A stretch of 64,000 bases of DNA. Origin: Vombatus ursinus (taxonomy: Eukaryota > Chordata > Mammalia > Diprotodontia > Vombatidae). The notes under the pieces were generated by a model. The model was given only the letters and a program-made list of their open reading frames with translations, was not told where the DNA came from and did not search any database. This document shows, in pieces, positions 45,622 to 55,905 of the stretch. The stretch's first letter is position 1. Each line of letters starts with the position of its first letter. Position numbers and translations under genes: made by a program. The stretch spans positions 19,311,162 to 19,375,161 of the forward strand of contig NW_020954562.1 of the NCBI RefSeq assembly GCF_900497805.2, in the 5' to 3' direction.

Positions 45622-45888
45622 TTATTGATCTGAAAAGGATGCAATTAATATTTCTGCCATTCTGCATTGGACTGTAAAGTTTTTATATCCTAGTACATGA
45701 TCAATTTTTGTGTACCATGTGCCACTGAGAAAAAAATATGTATATTCCCTTCTAAGCCCATTCAATTTTCTCCAGAGGACTACCATACCTAACTTTTCTA
45801 AAATTCTATTCAACTTTTTAACTTCTTTCTTGCTGACTTTGTGGTTAGATTTATCTAGTTCTGAGAGGGGGAGGTTGAGGTCCCCCAC
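45622..45888 (-). pseudogene. L1 ORF2 remnant: endonuclease domain (element E)
   Basis: The frame starts MGDLNLPLSELDKSNHKVSK (human L1: MGDFNTPLSTLDRS) and has GTWYTKIDHVLGYKNF (human GTYSKIDHILG). These are the Asn and Asp/His blocks of the apurinic-like endonuclease that nicks target DNA. It ends ASFSDQ where active copies have SDH, so the catalytic His is replaced by Gln and a stop follows. The domain is dead. The upstream half of the endonuclease continues to about 46350 in other frames. Confidence 0.88.
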
Positions 45889-46899
45889 TGGTATAGTTTT
45901 GCTGTCTATTTCTTCCTGTAACTCTCTGAACTTTTCCTCTAAGAATCTGGATGCTGTACAACTTGGTGCATATATATTTCATAATGATATTACTTCATTG
46001 TCTATGGTGCCTTTTAGCAGGATGTTTGCTTCCTTATCTCTTTTAATAAGACCCATTTTTGCTTTTGCTTTTTCTGAGATCAGGATTACTGAACCTGCTT
46101 TTTTTTTTCTTCAACTGTAATATAACATATGCATCTCTAGTCTTTTACCTTTACCCTGTGTGTATCCTCTGGTTCAAATGTGTTTCCTGTAAAAAACATA
46201 TTGTAAGATTATGGTTTTTAATCCATTCTGTTATCTGCTTCCATTTTAAGGGGGAACTCATCCCATTCACATTCATAGCTATGATTGCTATCTGTGTCTT
46301 TCTCTCCATTCTATCCCCCTATTTGTGCTTTTCTTTCTTCTTTTTCCCTTTCTCTCCTCACTAGTGTTTTGCTTTTGACCACCATCTCCCTCAGTCCTGC
46401 CTCCCTTCTATTAGCTCCTTCCTTTTCTTCCCCTTTACCCTTACTACTTCTTCCCTCCCTTCTCTCCTTCCTCCCTTTTCTTTCTCCTTTTCCCTCCTAC
46501 TGCCTATAGGGCAGGTTAGATTTCTATACCTAACTTATTATGTTATTCCCTTCTTGAGCCAAATCTGATGAGAGTAAGGTTCAAATAATGCTCCTCTGTC
46601 TCCCTTCTTTCCTTCTACCATAATAGGTTTTTGTGCTTTTTCTTGTAATTTGCCCTTGTCTGCCTCCTCTTTTCATTTTTTCCCAGTATAATCCTTTAAT
46701 TAGATCCACTTAAATCACTTACTTAGGTCCATTTTACCCAATTAATTAGATTTTTTATCATTACATCAAAGTAAACTTATACCCAACCCTTCTGTTTATG
46801 TATACCCCTTTTAAATGGTATAATAACAATACAGTTCTCAAGAATTACAGGTATCATCTTCCTTTCTATGGATGTAAACAGTTTGCCCTTATTAATCAC

Positions 46900-48076
46900 A
46901 TCTAGTTCTTTTTTTCCTGTCCTGTTTACCTTTTTATGTCTCTCTTGAATCTTGTATTTGAAGATCAAATTTTCTGTTGAGCTCTGGCCTTTTCATTGGA
47001 AAGATTTGGAAATCCCCTACTTAGTTGAAGGTCCATCTCCTTCCCTGAGAGATTATGATCATTTTTGCTGGGTAGTTGACCCTTGGTTGTAATACAAGTT
47101 CCTTTGCCTTATGGAATGTGGTATTCCATGCCTTATGATCTTTTAATGTAGAAGAAGCAAGGTCCTTTTCTGGTTGCTTGTAGTATTTTTTCTTTGACCT
47201 GGTAATTTTTGAATTTGGCTACTATATTCCTTGGCATTTTCAATTTGGGATCTCTTTCAAGAGGTGATCTATGGATGATTTCAATGACTATTGAACTCTC
47301 TGGTTCTAGGATCTCAAGATGATTTCCTGAAAGATGCTATCCAGCTCTTTTTTTCATCATGATTTTCAGGTAGACCGATAACTTTTAAATTATCTCTCCT
47401 AGTTCTATTTTCCAGGTCAGTTGTGTAACCAATGAGATAGTTTACATTTTCATCTATTTTTTCATTCTTTCATTTCTGTGTGACTGATTCTCACTTTCTC
47501 ATAAAGTCATTAGCTTCCACTTGCCCAATTCTAATTTTTAATGAATTATTTTATTTTATTAGATTTTGTACCTCCTTTTCCATTTGGTCCATTTTACTTT
47601 TTAAAGAGTTCTTCTTCTCAGTGAGCTTTTTGTGCCTCCTTTTCTTTTTGGCTAATTCTGCTTTTTAAGGAGTCCTTGTCTTCAGTGTACTTTTTTTTTC
47701 CAGTTGGCCAATTGTATTTTTTAGGAACTTGTTTTCTTCAGGGCACTTTTTTCCATTTCACCAATTGTATTTTTTTAAGGATTTGTTTTATATAGTTATT
47801 TTTGCCCTTCCTTTTCCAAGCTATTGACTCTCTCTTGCATACCTCTCATTTCTTTTCCCAATTTTTCTTCTACTTCTCTTATTTGACTTTTAAAATTCTT
47901 CTTCAGCTCTTTCAAGAAGGTTTTTTGGGCTTGAGACCACTTCATATTTCCCTTTGAGGTTTCATATGTGGGTATATTGACAATGTTGTCTTCTTCTGAA
48001 TTTGTGGCTTGATCTTCCCTGAAACCATAGTAAGAATTTACAAATAAGAATATTGTCTATTTCTGCTTTTTGCTCA
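46900..48076 (-). pseudogene. L1 ORF1 remnant of element E
   Basis: Start ATG near 48076 on the minus strand, with a decayed form of the SYYGD-DQ-TNSE N-terminal motif, then long charged coiled-coil codons, ending with a KVNRTGKK-like stretch near 46910. Frames are broken at several points. Confidence 0.7.
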
Positions 48077-48716
48077 TAGTGTTTGCCTATTTCCTAACTT
48101 TAAAAAAAAAAGTGTTTTTCTTTGCTTTTGCTCCTGCTGGAGTAAAGAGGGCACTTACCAAAGCTTCTTTTATTGCTCATTGGGGCCTTGCACTTGAACA
48201 TACAGCTCCTGCTTGCTTTGGACCTTGTATAGGGATGTTTCAATGCTGGTAGATGTTTGTCATCCTGGAGCTTTGCCTTCTGGTGTTGTGCTTCCCAGAG
48301 TTGTGTTGAGGTACCAGATGATATTACTGCTGGAAAAAGACATGGCACATGGTGGTTTTCCAAGCTGATTTTCACCAGGTCTCCTGCCCGAACTGAGGCA
48401 CTTAGGAGTCCTGGTATTGGTGCTTGCCTGCTCCATCACCCTGGGGTTCAGGATCTCCTCTTGGTATACTGGGGTGGGGCTTTCTGCTAGTTTGCTGGGA
48501 TGTCTCCCATTCTGTACTGCTCTCACTCCCCCAGAGCAAGAGGGGCTTTTCCTGTTAAACCCCCAAGTTTCCTGTGCCACAAGACTGCTACACCTCACCT
48601 TTCTGCTGGATCTACTATTACAGAGTTTTTCCTTGGGTGATATTTTCTGGGCTTTCAGAGGTCAATGGGGGGGGGTGAGAGCCACTTACTTCTTACTCCA
48701 CCATCTTGGCTCCCAA

Positions 48717-48921
48717 AAGTGGAACTCCAAAGGGTAATAGCATAAGCAAATTAGAAGAACAAGGAATTGTCTAACTATCAGAACTATGGAGAAGGGAGGA
48801 ATTCATGACCAGACAAGAGATAGAGAGTATCATAAAACATAAAAAAGAAAATTTTAATTGTATAAAAGTGAAAAGCTTTTGCACAAACAAAACTAATACA
48901 GCTAAAATTAGAAAGAAAGCA
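48717..48921 (+). mobile_element. L1 element H, left part (ORF2 interior)
   Basis: 'ggtaatagcataagcaaatt', 'agagagtatcataaaacata' and 'aaagcttttgcacaaacaaa' match the L1 ORF2 region at 7845-8000. The copy is interrupted at 48922 by element F and resumes at 53993. It has the same orientation as A and could be A's distal half. Confidence 0.8.
48912..48921. repeat. Target-site duplication for element F, left copy
   Basis: AAAGAAAGCA, matched by AAAGGAAAGCA at 53982-53992. It lies inside ORF2 of element H. Confidence 0.65.
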
Positions 48922-49829
48922 CAGGAGGCAGAGAAAAAATGGCAGAGTAAAGGCAAGGACTCACATGAGCTTTCCTCCAAACCCCTCCAAATACCTTTAA
49001 ATATGATTCTAAATGAATTCTAGAGCAGCAGAACTCACAAAAAGATGGAGTGAAAGAAATTTTCAATCCAAGACAACCTGGAAGGTTAACAGGAAAGATC
49101 TGTTGCACCAGGGTGAGAGAGGAGCTCAATCCAGTGCAGGCCACAGCAGTTTAGACCAGGCACTAGCAACCCTGGAGCTGGCAACTTAAGGCAACCGAAT
49201 CAATGGCAGTAGTGGTGGTTTCCAGACCTCTCAGACCACAGACACCAAAGGCAACTTAGAAGGTCAGGAGGAAAGATGTATCTCACTGGGTGAGAGTGGA
49301 GGACAGTCCAGTGCAGGCCAAGCCAGCATATCCTGGGTTCTAGCAAGGCCTTGGGGGTGACAGAATTAGCAGAAGCAGCTGCTGCTTCCAGAGCTCTTAG
49401 CCCACAGATGGTAAGGGGGTAGAACAACTGGTCAAGAGGAGATTATAGGATCTTTTTGCCAGCATTGAAGCAGGACACTCTTGCTTTGCCCATACAGGGA
49501 TCAGGGTTACAACCCCTGCTGTAAGTCCCAGGGCATGGAGGAATACTAGCAGAGCAGAGCTTGGGACAGCAATGGAGGAGGGACCCTCCTCACAGTTTGA
49601 GGGCAGAAAAGAGTGCTTGTAGTCACAGACAAGACAACAGGCCAGGAGAGTAGTAAACACCTCTCCTTAGAGCATATCACCTTGGAAGAATTGAAAACTT
49701 ACAGGCCCCTAGAAGTATCTCTGAAAACAGCTGCACAAAACCTTTAATGATTGATAAAATGCACCCTTCACCCTGGAAGTATAGCCCTACTTTAAAAAAG
49801 AGTAAAAAGTCAAGTCATAGGCTGATAAA

Positions 49830-50946
49830 ATGAGCAAACAATGGGAAAAAACTCTGACTACAGGAAGTTATTATGGTGACAAAGAAGATCAAAACACATA
49901 TTTAGAAGACAACAAAGTCAAAGCTCCTACATCCAAAGCCTCCAAGAAAAATATGAACTGGTCTCAGACCATTGAAGAACTCAGAAAGGATTCTGCAAAG
50001 CAAGTAAGAGGGGTAGAGGAAAATTGGGAAGAGAAATGATAGTGATGCAAGAAAATGATGAAGAGTGAGTCAACAGTTTGGTAGAGGAGACACAAAAAAA
50101 TACCTACGGAAATAACACCTTAAAAAACAGACTAGACCAAACAGTAAAAGAGCTCCAAAATGCTATTGAGGAGAAGAATGCCTTAAAAAGCAGAATTGGC
50201 CAAATGAAAATGAAGGTTCAAAAGTTCACTGAAGAAAATAACTCCTAAAAAATGAGAATGGAGCAAATAGATGCTGATGACTTTATGAGAAATCAAGAAA
50301 CAATAAAACAAAACCAAAAGAATAAAAAAAATAGAAGACAATGTGAAATATCTCATTGGGAAAAAAATGACTGACCTGTAAAATAGATTCAGGAGACATA
50401 ATTCAAAAATTATTTTACCACCTGAAAGCTATGATAAAAAAAAAAAAAGCCTAGACATCATCTTTCAAGAAATTATCAAGGAAAATTGCCCTGCTATTCT
50501 AGAACCAGAGGGTAAAATAGAAATTGAAAGAATCAGCTGATCACCACCTGAAAAAGATCACAAAATGAAAACTTTCAATAATATTAAAGCTAAATTCCAG
50601 AGTTCCAAGACCAAGGAGAAAATATTGCAAGCAGCCAGAAAGTAGTAATTCAAGTATTATGAAACCACAGTCATGATAACACAAGATTTAGCAACTTCTA
50701 CATTAAGGGATAAGAGGGCTTGGATATGATATTCCAGAGGGTGAAGGAGCTAGGATTACAACCAAGAATTACCTACCCAGAAAAACTGTGTATAATCTTT
50801 CAGAGAAACAAAATGGACATTCAGTAACATAGAACATTTTCAAGCATTCTTGATGAAAATAACAAAGCTGAATAGAAAATTTGACTTTCAAATACAAGAC
50901 CTAAGAGAAGTATAAAAAGGTAAACAGAAAAGGGAAATCATAAGGG
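49830..50946 (+). pseudogene. L1-type ORF1 remnant of HAL1 element F
   Basis: Begins MSKQWEKTLTTGSYYGDKED, then QNTYLEDNK, then a charged stretch with NMNWSQTIEELRKDSAKQV that starts the coiled-coil. The first frame ends at codon 69. The rest (coiled-coil, RNA-binding middle and C-terminal parts) follows to about 50946 in other frames with several stops. In family terms it encoded the L1 RNA-packaging protein. It is no longer functional. Confidence 0.8.
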
Positions 50947-51136
50947 GCTTAAGGTTAAACTCTTTACATTTCTACATGGGATAGTATTTATAACTCATAA
51001 GACTTTTCTTATTATTAAAGTAGTTAGAATACGTATATATAGACAGAGGGTACAGGTATGTGTTGAATATGAAGTGATGGCATCTAAAAATAAATTTAAG
51101 GGGTGAGAGAGAAATGTACCTGGAGAAATGGAAGGG

Positions 51137-51152
51137 GAGATGTAGAATGGGG
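51137..51152. repeat. Target-site duplication for element G, left copy
   Basis: GAGATGTAGAATGGGG, identical to 52578-52593. The site lies in the post-ORF1 region of element F. Confidence 0.9.
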
Positions 51153-52577
51153 GACTTCCACTTCTGGGAGCCAAGATGGTGTAGTAAGAATTAAGTCACT
51201 CTCACCTTTTCTCATTGACTTCTGAAAGCCTAGAAAATATTGATCCAAGAAAAACTCTGAGCCAGGAAAAATACAGGACACAGCAGTCTTATACCCCAGG
51301 AAGCTTGGAGGATTAAGGGGAAAGGCCCCTTTCACTCAGAGGGAGGTGGAGCACTACAGGCCTAGAGGCATCCCAGGAAGCCAGTGGCAAGCCCCACCTC
51401 TGCATACCAGGGGGAGATCCTGAGACACAAGTTGATGAAGCAGGCAAGGACCAACACCAGAACCTCCCTGAGAGCCTCTATGAAGGCAGGGGAACTGGTA
51501 GACCCCAGCTCAGAAAACTACAATGGGAAAAGACATTCTCCAGCAGTGAAATCACCCAGTGCCTCAATATAACTCTGGGGAGCACAACTCCAGAAGGCAA
51601 AGCTTCAGGCTGACAGGCATCCACCAGTATCAAAACATCTCTATACAAGGAATGGGCCAGCGGGAGACATACGTTCAAGGGCAAAGCCCCAGTGAGCAAT
51701 AAAAGAAGCTTGAGTAAATGCCCTCTTTGCTCCAACAGGAGCAAAAGCAAAGGAAAACACTTTTTTAAGATCAGGAAATAGACAAACACCATGAACAAAA
51801 AACAGAAACACACAATGACCATAGATTCTTATTATGGGGACAGGGAAGATCAAGGCACAAATTCAGAAGTGGACAACATTGTTAATATACCCACAGCTGA
51901 AATCTCAAAGGGGAATATGAACTGGCCTCAAGGCCAAAAATCCTTTTTGGAAAATCTCAAGAAGGATTTTAAAAAGTCAAATAAGAGAGGTAGAGGAAAC
52001 ATTGGGAAAAGAAATGTGAGGTATGCAAGAGAGAGTCAAGAGTTTGGAAAAGGAAGGACAAAAATTCACAGTAGAAAACAAGTCTATGAAAAGTGTAATT
52101 GGCCAAATGGAAAAGGAAGCACAAAAATTCACTCAAGAGAAGAACTCTTTAAAAAGTAAAATGGGCCAAGTGGAAAAGGATGTACAAAATCTAATAGAAT
52201 AAAACAATTCATTAAAAACTAGAATTGGGCAAGTGGAAGCTAATGACTTTATGAGAAAGTGAGAATCCATCAAACAGAAACAAAAGAATAAAAAGAAAGA
52301 TGAAAACATAAAATACCTCATTGATAAAACAACTGACCTAGAAAACAGATCCAGGAAAGACAATTTAAAAATTATTGGTCTACCTGAAAACCATGATGAA
52401 AAAAAAAAGAGCCTGGACAATATCCTTCAGGAACTCATCAAGGAAAACTGCCCTGAGCTTCTAGAATCAGAGTGTAAATTAGTCATCTAAAGAATCTGTC
52501 AATCATCTCCTGAAAGAGATCCCAAATTGAAAATGCCAAGGAATATAATAGCCAAATTCCAAAATTATCAGATCAAA
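51153..52577 (+). mobile_element. L1/HAL1 element G, 3'-incomplete insertion
   Basis: 5' end 'gggagccaagatggtgtagt' at about 51166, 5' UTR to 51790, ORF1 from 51791. Sequence stops inside ORF1 at 52577 with only AAA before the right-hand duplication, so there is no rest of ORF1, no 3' UTR and no poly(A) tail. A perfect 16-base duplication brackets it. Retention of the 5' end with loss of the 3' end is the reverse of normal LINE truncation. Confidence 0.88.
51791..52577 (+). pseudogene. L1 ORF1 remnant of element G, truncated
   Basis: Begins MNKKQKHTMTIDSYYGDRED, then QGTNSEVDN, then EISKGNMNWPQGQKSFLENL leading into the coiled-coil. The first frame stays open for 122 codons. Homology continues to 52577, where the element ends before the ORF1 C-terminus. 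This is the best preserved ORF1 N-terminus in the window. Confidence 0.85.
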
Positions 52578-53981
52578 GAGATGTAGAATGGGGTAACTCA
52601 TCTCACATAAAAGAGGCAAGAAAGCTTTTACAGTGGAGGGAATGAAGGGAGAAGTGAGGGAATGTATATAAAACTTACTCTCATCAGAATTGGCTCAAAG
52701 GGGGAATAACATATACACTCAATTGCATATAGAAATTTATCTTATCCTATAAGAAAGTAGGAGGGGAAGTGAATAAATGAAGGTGTGGTGATAGAAGGGA
52801 GGACAGATTTTGGAGGGGGTATTCAGAAGCAAAACACTTTGAGGAGGACAGGGTGAAAGGAAAGAGAGAATATAATAAATGGAGGAAGGGAAAAATAGGA
52901 TGGAGGGAAATATAGTTAGCAATAATAACTGTGAAAAAAAATTGAAGCCAGTTTCCCTGATAAATGCCTCATTTCTAAAATATACAGTGACTGAATCAAA
53001 TTATAAAAATAACAACCATTCCCCAATTGATAAATGATCAAAAGATAGGATAAGTTTGAAAATGAAGTAATCAAAGCAATCTATAGCCATATGAAAAAAA
53101 TATTCTCACTATTGGTTAGAGAAATGCAAATTAAAACAATTCTGAGGTTCTACCTCATACCTATTAGGTTGACTAATAGGACAGAAAAGGTAATGGACAA
53201 ATGCTGGAGGGGATGTGGGAAAAATGAGACATTAATGCACTATGGATCAAGTTGTGAGCTGATTCAACCATCATGTAGAAGAATTTGAAATTATGCCCAA
53301 AGGGCATACCCCGTGACCCAGCAATATCACTACTAGTTGTGTATCCCAAAAGAGATTAAAAAAAAAGGTAAAGGACCTATATGTACAAAAATATTTATGG
53401 TGACTTTTTTCTGGGGGCAAATAATTAGAAATTTAGGGGATGCTCATCAATTGGGAAGTGGTTGAAAAAGTTGTGGATGTGATTATGATGGAATACTGTT
53501 GTACTACTAGAAATGATGAGCAGGATGCTCTTAGAAGAATCTGGAAAGACTTGCCTGAGCTGATGCAAAGTCAAATGTATTGTGTCCAAAATAACAGTCA
53601 TATTGTAAGATGATCAGCTGTGAATGACAGCTATTCTCAGAAACATAACAATCCATGAAAACTCTGAAGGACTTATGATGAATAATACTATCCATCCCAA
53701 AAGAAAGAATTGATGCTGTCTGAATACAGATTGAAAAATACTTTTTTATCTCTATTTTTGTTGAGTTTTTTTTGTCTAAGTTTTCTTTCACAACATGACT
53801 ATTATGGATATGATATACATGACTATACAGGTATAAATTATAATAATTCCTTGCTTTCCCAGAGTGGAGTGGGGGGGAGGGAGGAAGATAGAGAATATGG
53901 AACTCAAAGTTTTAAAAACAAATGTTAAAAATTGTTTTTACTTGTAACTGGGGAAAAACTAAATTCTAAATTAAGGGAAAA
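52578..53981 (+). mobile_element. HAL1-type element F, right part (post-ORF1, ORF2 3' end, 3' UTR)
   Basis: Starts with the second duplication copy (52578-52593) and continues the post-ORF1 region, including 'gggaataacatatacactca' and 'ggatggagggaaatatagtt' (near 52900). It then passes, within a few dozen bases, to 'cattccccaattgataaatg', the last part of ORF2. The endonuclease and reverse transcriptase are absent. It ends A-rich near 53981. Confidence 0.85.
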
Positions 53982-53992
53982 AAAGGAAAGCA
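53982..53992. repeat. Target-site duplication for element F, right copy
   Basis: AAAGGAAAGCA, partner of 48912-48921. Confidence 0.65.
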
Positions 53993-54242
53993 GAAAGCTG
54001 GGAAACAATCTTTACAGCAAGTGTCTCTGATAAAGACTTAATTTCTCATATATATATATACAACTTCATTAAATTTATAAGAATACAAGCCATCCTACAA
54101 TTGATAAATTTTCAAAGGACATGAACAGGTAGTTTTCAGATAAAGAAATCAAACCATCTATAGGCATATGAAGAAGTGCTCTAAATGACTTTTAATTAGA
54201 GGAATGCAAATTAAAATAACTTTGAAGTACTACCTCATACCT

Positions 54243-54254
54243 ATCAGATTGGCT
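54243..54254. repeat. Target-site duplication, left copy
   Basis: ATCAGATTGGCT, identical to 54434-54445. Confidence 0.92.
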
Positions 54255-54433
54255 GTTGTTCTTTGCCCTTCATTCTTGAATAGGACCATGACAACAGGAA
54301 GATGATCCCATGACTTGCAAGTGAATTGGATGTAAGTGAAGGGGCTGTACAAAGTCACTAGTCTTACTTTCTCCTCTGGAGCCATCTGGGTCCAGTGGTG
54401 AGATATAGATCAGCATTACTAGAAATGGCTGCC
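54255..54433. mobile_element. 179-base SINE-like insertion of unassigned family
   Basis: The L1 ORF2 sequence is broken here by 179 bases that are not L1 and are bracketed by perfect 12-base duplications. It starts 'gttgttctttgcccttcatt' and contains 'gaccatgacaacaggaagat' and 'gagccatctgggtccagtgg'. It has neither the WSINE1 head nor a poly(A) end on either strand. I recall similar marsupial repeats but cannot name the family, and the strand is not set. Confidence 0.8.
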
Positions 54434-54445
54434 ATCAGATTGGCT
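54434..54445. repeat. Target-site duplication, right copy
   Basis: ATCAGATTGGCT, identical to 54243-54254. Confidence 0.92.
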
Positions 54446-55599
54446 AATATGACAAAAAAAAGGAAAATGATAAATGTTGGAAAGGATGCGGGAAAATTGG
54501 GACACAAATGCACTGTTGGTGGAGTTGTGAAATGATCCAACCATTCTGGAGAGCAATTTGAAACTATGCCCAAAGGCCAACCAAACTGTGCATACCCTTT
54601 GATCCAGCAATGCCTCTACTAGTTCTGCATCTCCAAGAGATTATAAAAAAGGGGAAAGGACCTGCATTTCCAAAAAAAATATTTATAGCAGCTCTTTTTG
54701 TTGTGGCAAAATATTGGAAATTGAGGCATGCTCATCAGGTGGGGAATCACTGAACAAATTGTGGTATATGAATGCAATGGAAAATTGTTGGGCAATAAGA
54801 AATGATGAGCAAGCAGACTGCAGAAAAACCTCGGAAGACTTATATGGACTGATGCTGAATGAAGTGAGAAACAGGAGAACGTTGTACACAGTAACAGCCA
54901 CACTGTGTGAAACTAGCTTTGATACACTTAGCTCTTTCCAGCAATGCAAGGATCTAAGACATCTCCAAAAGTCTCATGATGGAAAATGCTATGAACTGAT
55001 GAAAAGTGAAATTAGCAGAACCAGGAAAACATTGTACACAGTATCAACATTGTATGATGATCAACTGTGGATGACTCAGCTCTTCTCAGCAACACGATGA
55101 TCCAAGACAAGTACAAAGGACTCACAAAGGAAAATATTTTCCACATCCAAATAAAGAACTGATGGACTCTGAATTCAGATCAAAGTATCTTTTTTTATGT
55201 ACTTTATTTTTATGTGTTTTTTCTTTTGATCTGTTTCTTCTTTCACAACTGTAATTAATACGGAAAATTTGGAACTCAAAATCTCATAAAAGTAATGTTA
55301 AAATTGTCTTGACATGAAATTTGGAAAAAATAAAATACTCTTAAAATGTTTAAACAAACAACCATATAACTAAATAAATAATCCCTACTCTCTAATATTG
55401 AATTCATAATCCAAGTTTAGTATTTACAAATTTCACCTATTTATAGCCTAAAAACTCTCCTTGCATTTGATTTGTATTATGATTTTTGGCCCTGACATAG
55501 AGTTTGATTTACGTGTGTGTGTGTATGTAAATGAAAATTTATTATTGCCATTATATTAAATTGGCCCAAAATAAGACTATGCTTCACAACTAATTCAGC

Positions 55600-55905
55600 C
55601 ATCATCTAAGACATCTTTCCATGCCTTCCCCTTCTGCCTTTCTATCTCCTGCTCTGGGTAATTAAATCAAAGCCATCATTGCCTCTGGAAAGGACATATC
55701 AGCTAACTACAGGATGACTCCTCTTTCCTATGTCCTCAAAAGACAACATCGCTTTGCTTGACCATTATTTCTCTATATGTATTATGTGACCCATGCCCAT
55801 TAGAATGTACACTCTTTGAGAGCAGGGATGATCTTACATTCGCATTTCTATTGACAACATTTAGGACAGTGCCTATAGTGTAGTAAATCACTTAATTCAT
55901 GTTCT
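55600..55905 (+). repeat. L2 LINE 3' end, sense
   Basis: 'agaatgtacactctttgaga', 'gcagggatgatcttacattc' and 'aggacagtgcctatagtgta' match the L2 terminus. The upstream part is more diverged. Confidence 0.65.

Larger units (their letters stand above)
45136..48716 (-). mobile_element. L1 element E with ORF1 and ORF2 start, 3'-incomplete, antisense
   Basis: Read on the minus strand from 48716: 5' end 'gggagccaagatggtggagt', 5' UTR to about 48076, ORF1 to about 46900, a purine-rich inter-ORF region to about 46350, then ORF2 from its start through the endonuclease domain to the beginning of the reverse transcriptase at 45136. ORF2 then ends without a 3' UTR or poly(A). Missing 3' ends are unusual for LINEs, which normally lose 5' sequence. 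It is the only copy in the nest that keeps the normal ORF1-ORF2 join. Confidence 0.85.
48922..51152 (+). mobile_element. HAL1-type element F, left part (5' UTR, ORF1, post-ORF1)
   Basis: 5' end 'gcagagaaaaaatggcagag'. 5' UTR to 49829, ORF1 49830-50946, then the purine-rich post-ORF1 region. Interrupted after 51152 by element G; continues at 52578. Without G it is about 3.6 kb, with intact-looking order at both ends. Confidence 0.88.
53993..55345 (+). mobile_element. L1 element H, right part (ORF2 end, 3' UTR)
   Basis: 'gaaagctgggaaacaatctt' resumes exactly where H was cut at 48921. It runs through the ORF2 C-terminus to a 3' UTR ending near 55345. The open frame 54714-55100 contains NKLWYMNAMENCWAIRNDEQ and then two similar blocks (LNEVRNRRTLYTVTATL and KSEISRTRKTLYTVSTL), showing a partial tandem duplication. 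A SINE-like insertion sits at 54255-54433. Confidence 0.85.

Noticed and set aside
46059-46509. Plus-strand hydrophobic open frames of 74-101 residues
   Set aside because: They are the antisense of the L1 inter-ORF purine region and ORF2 start of element E.
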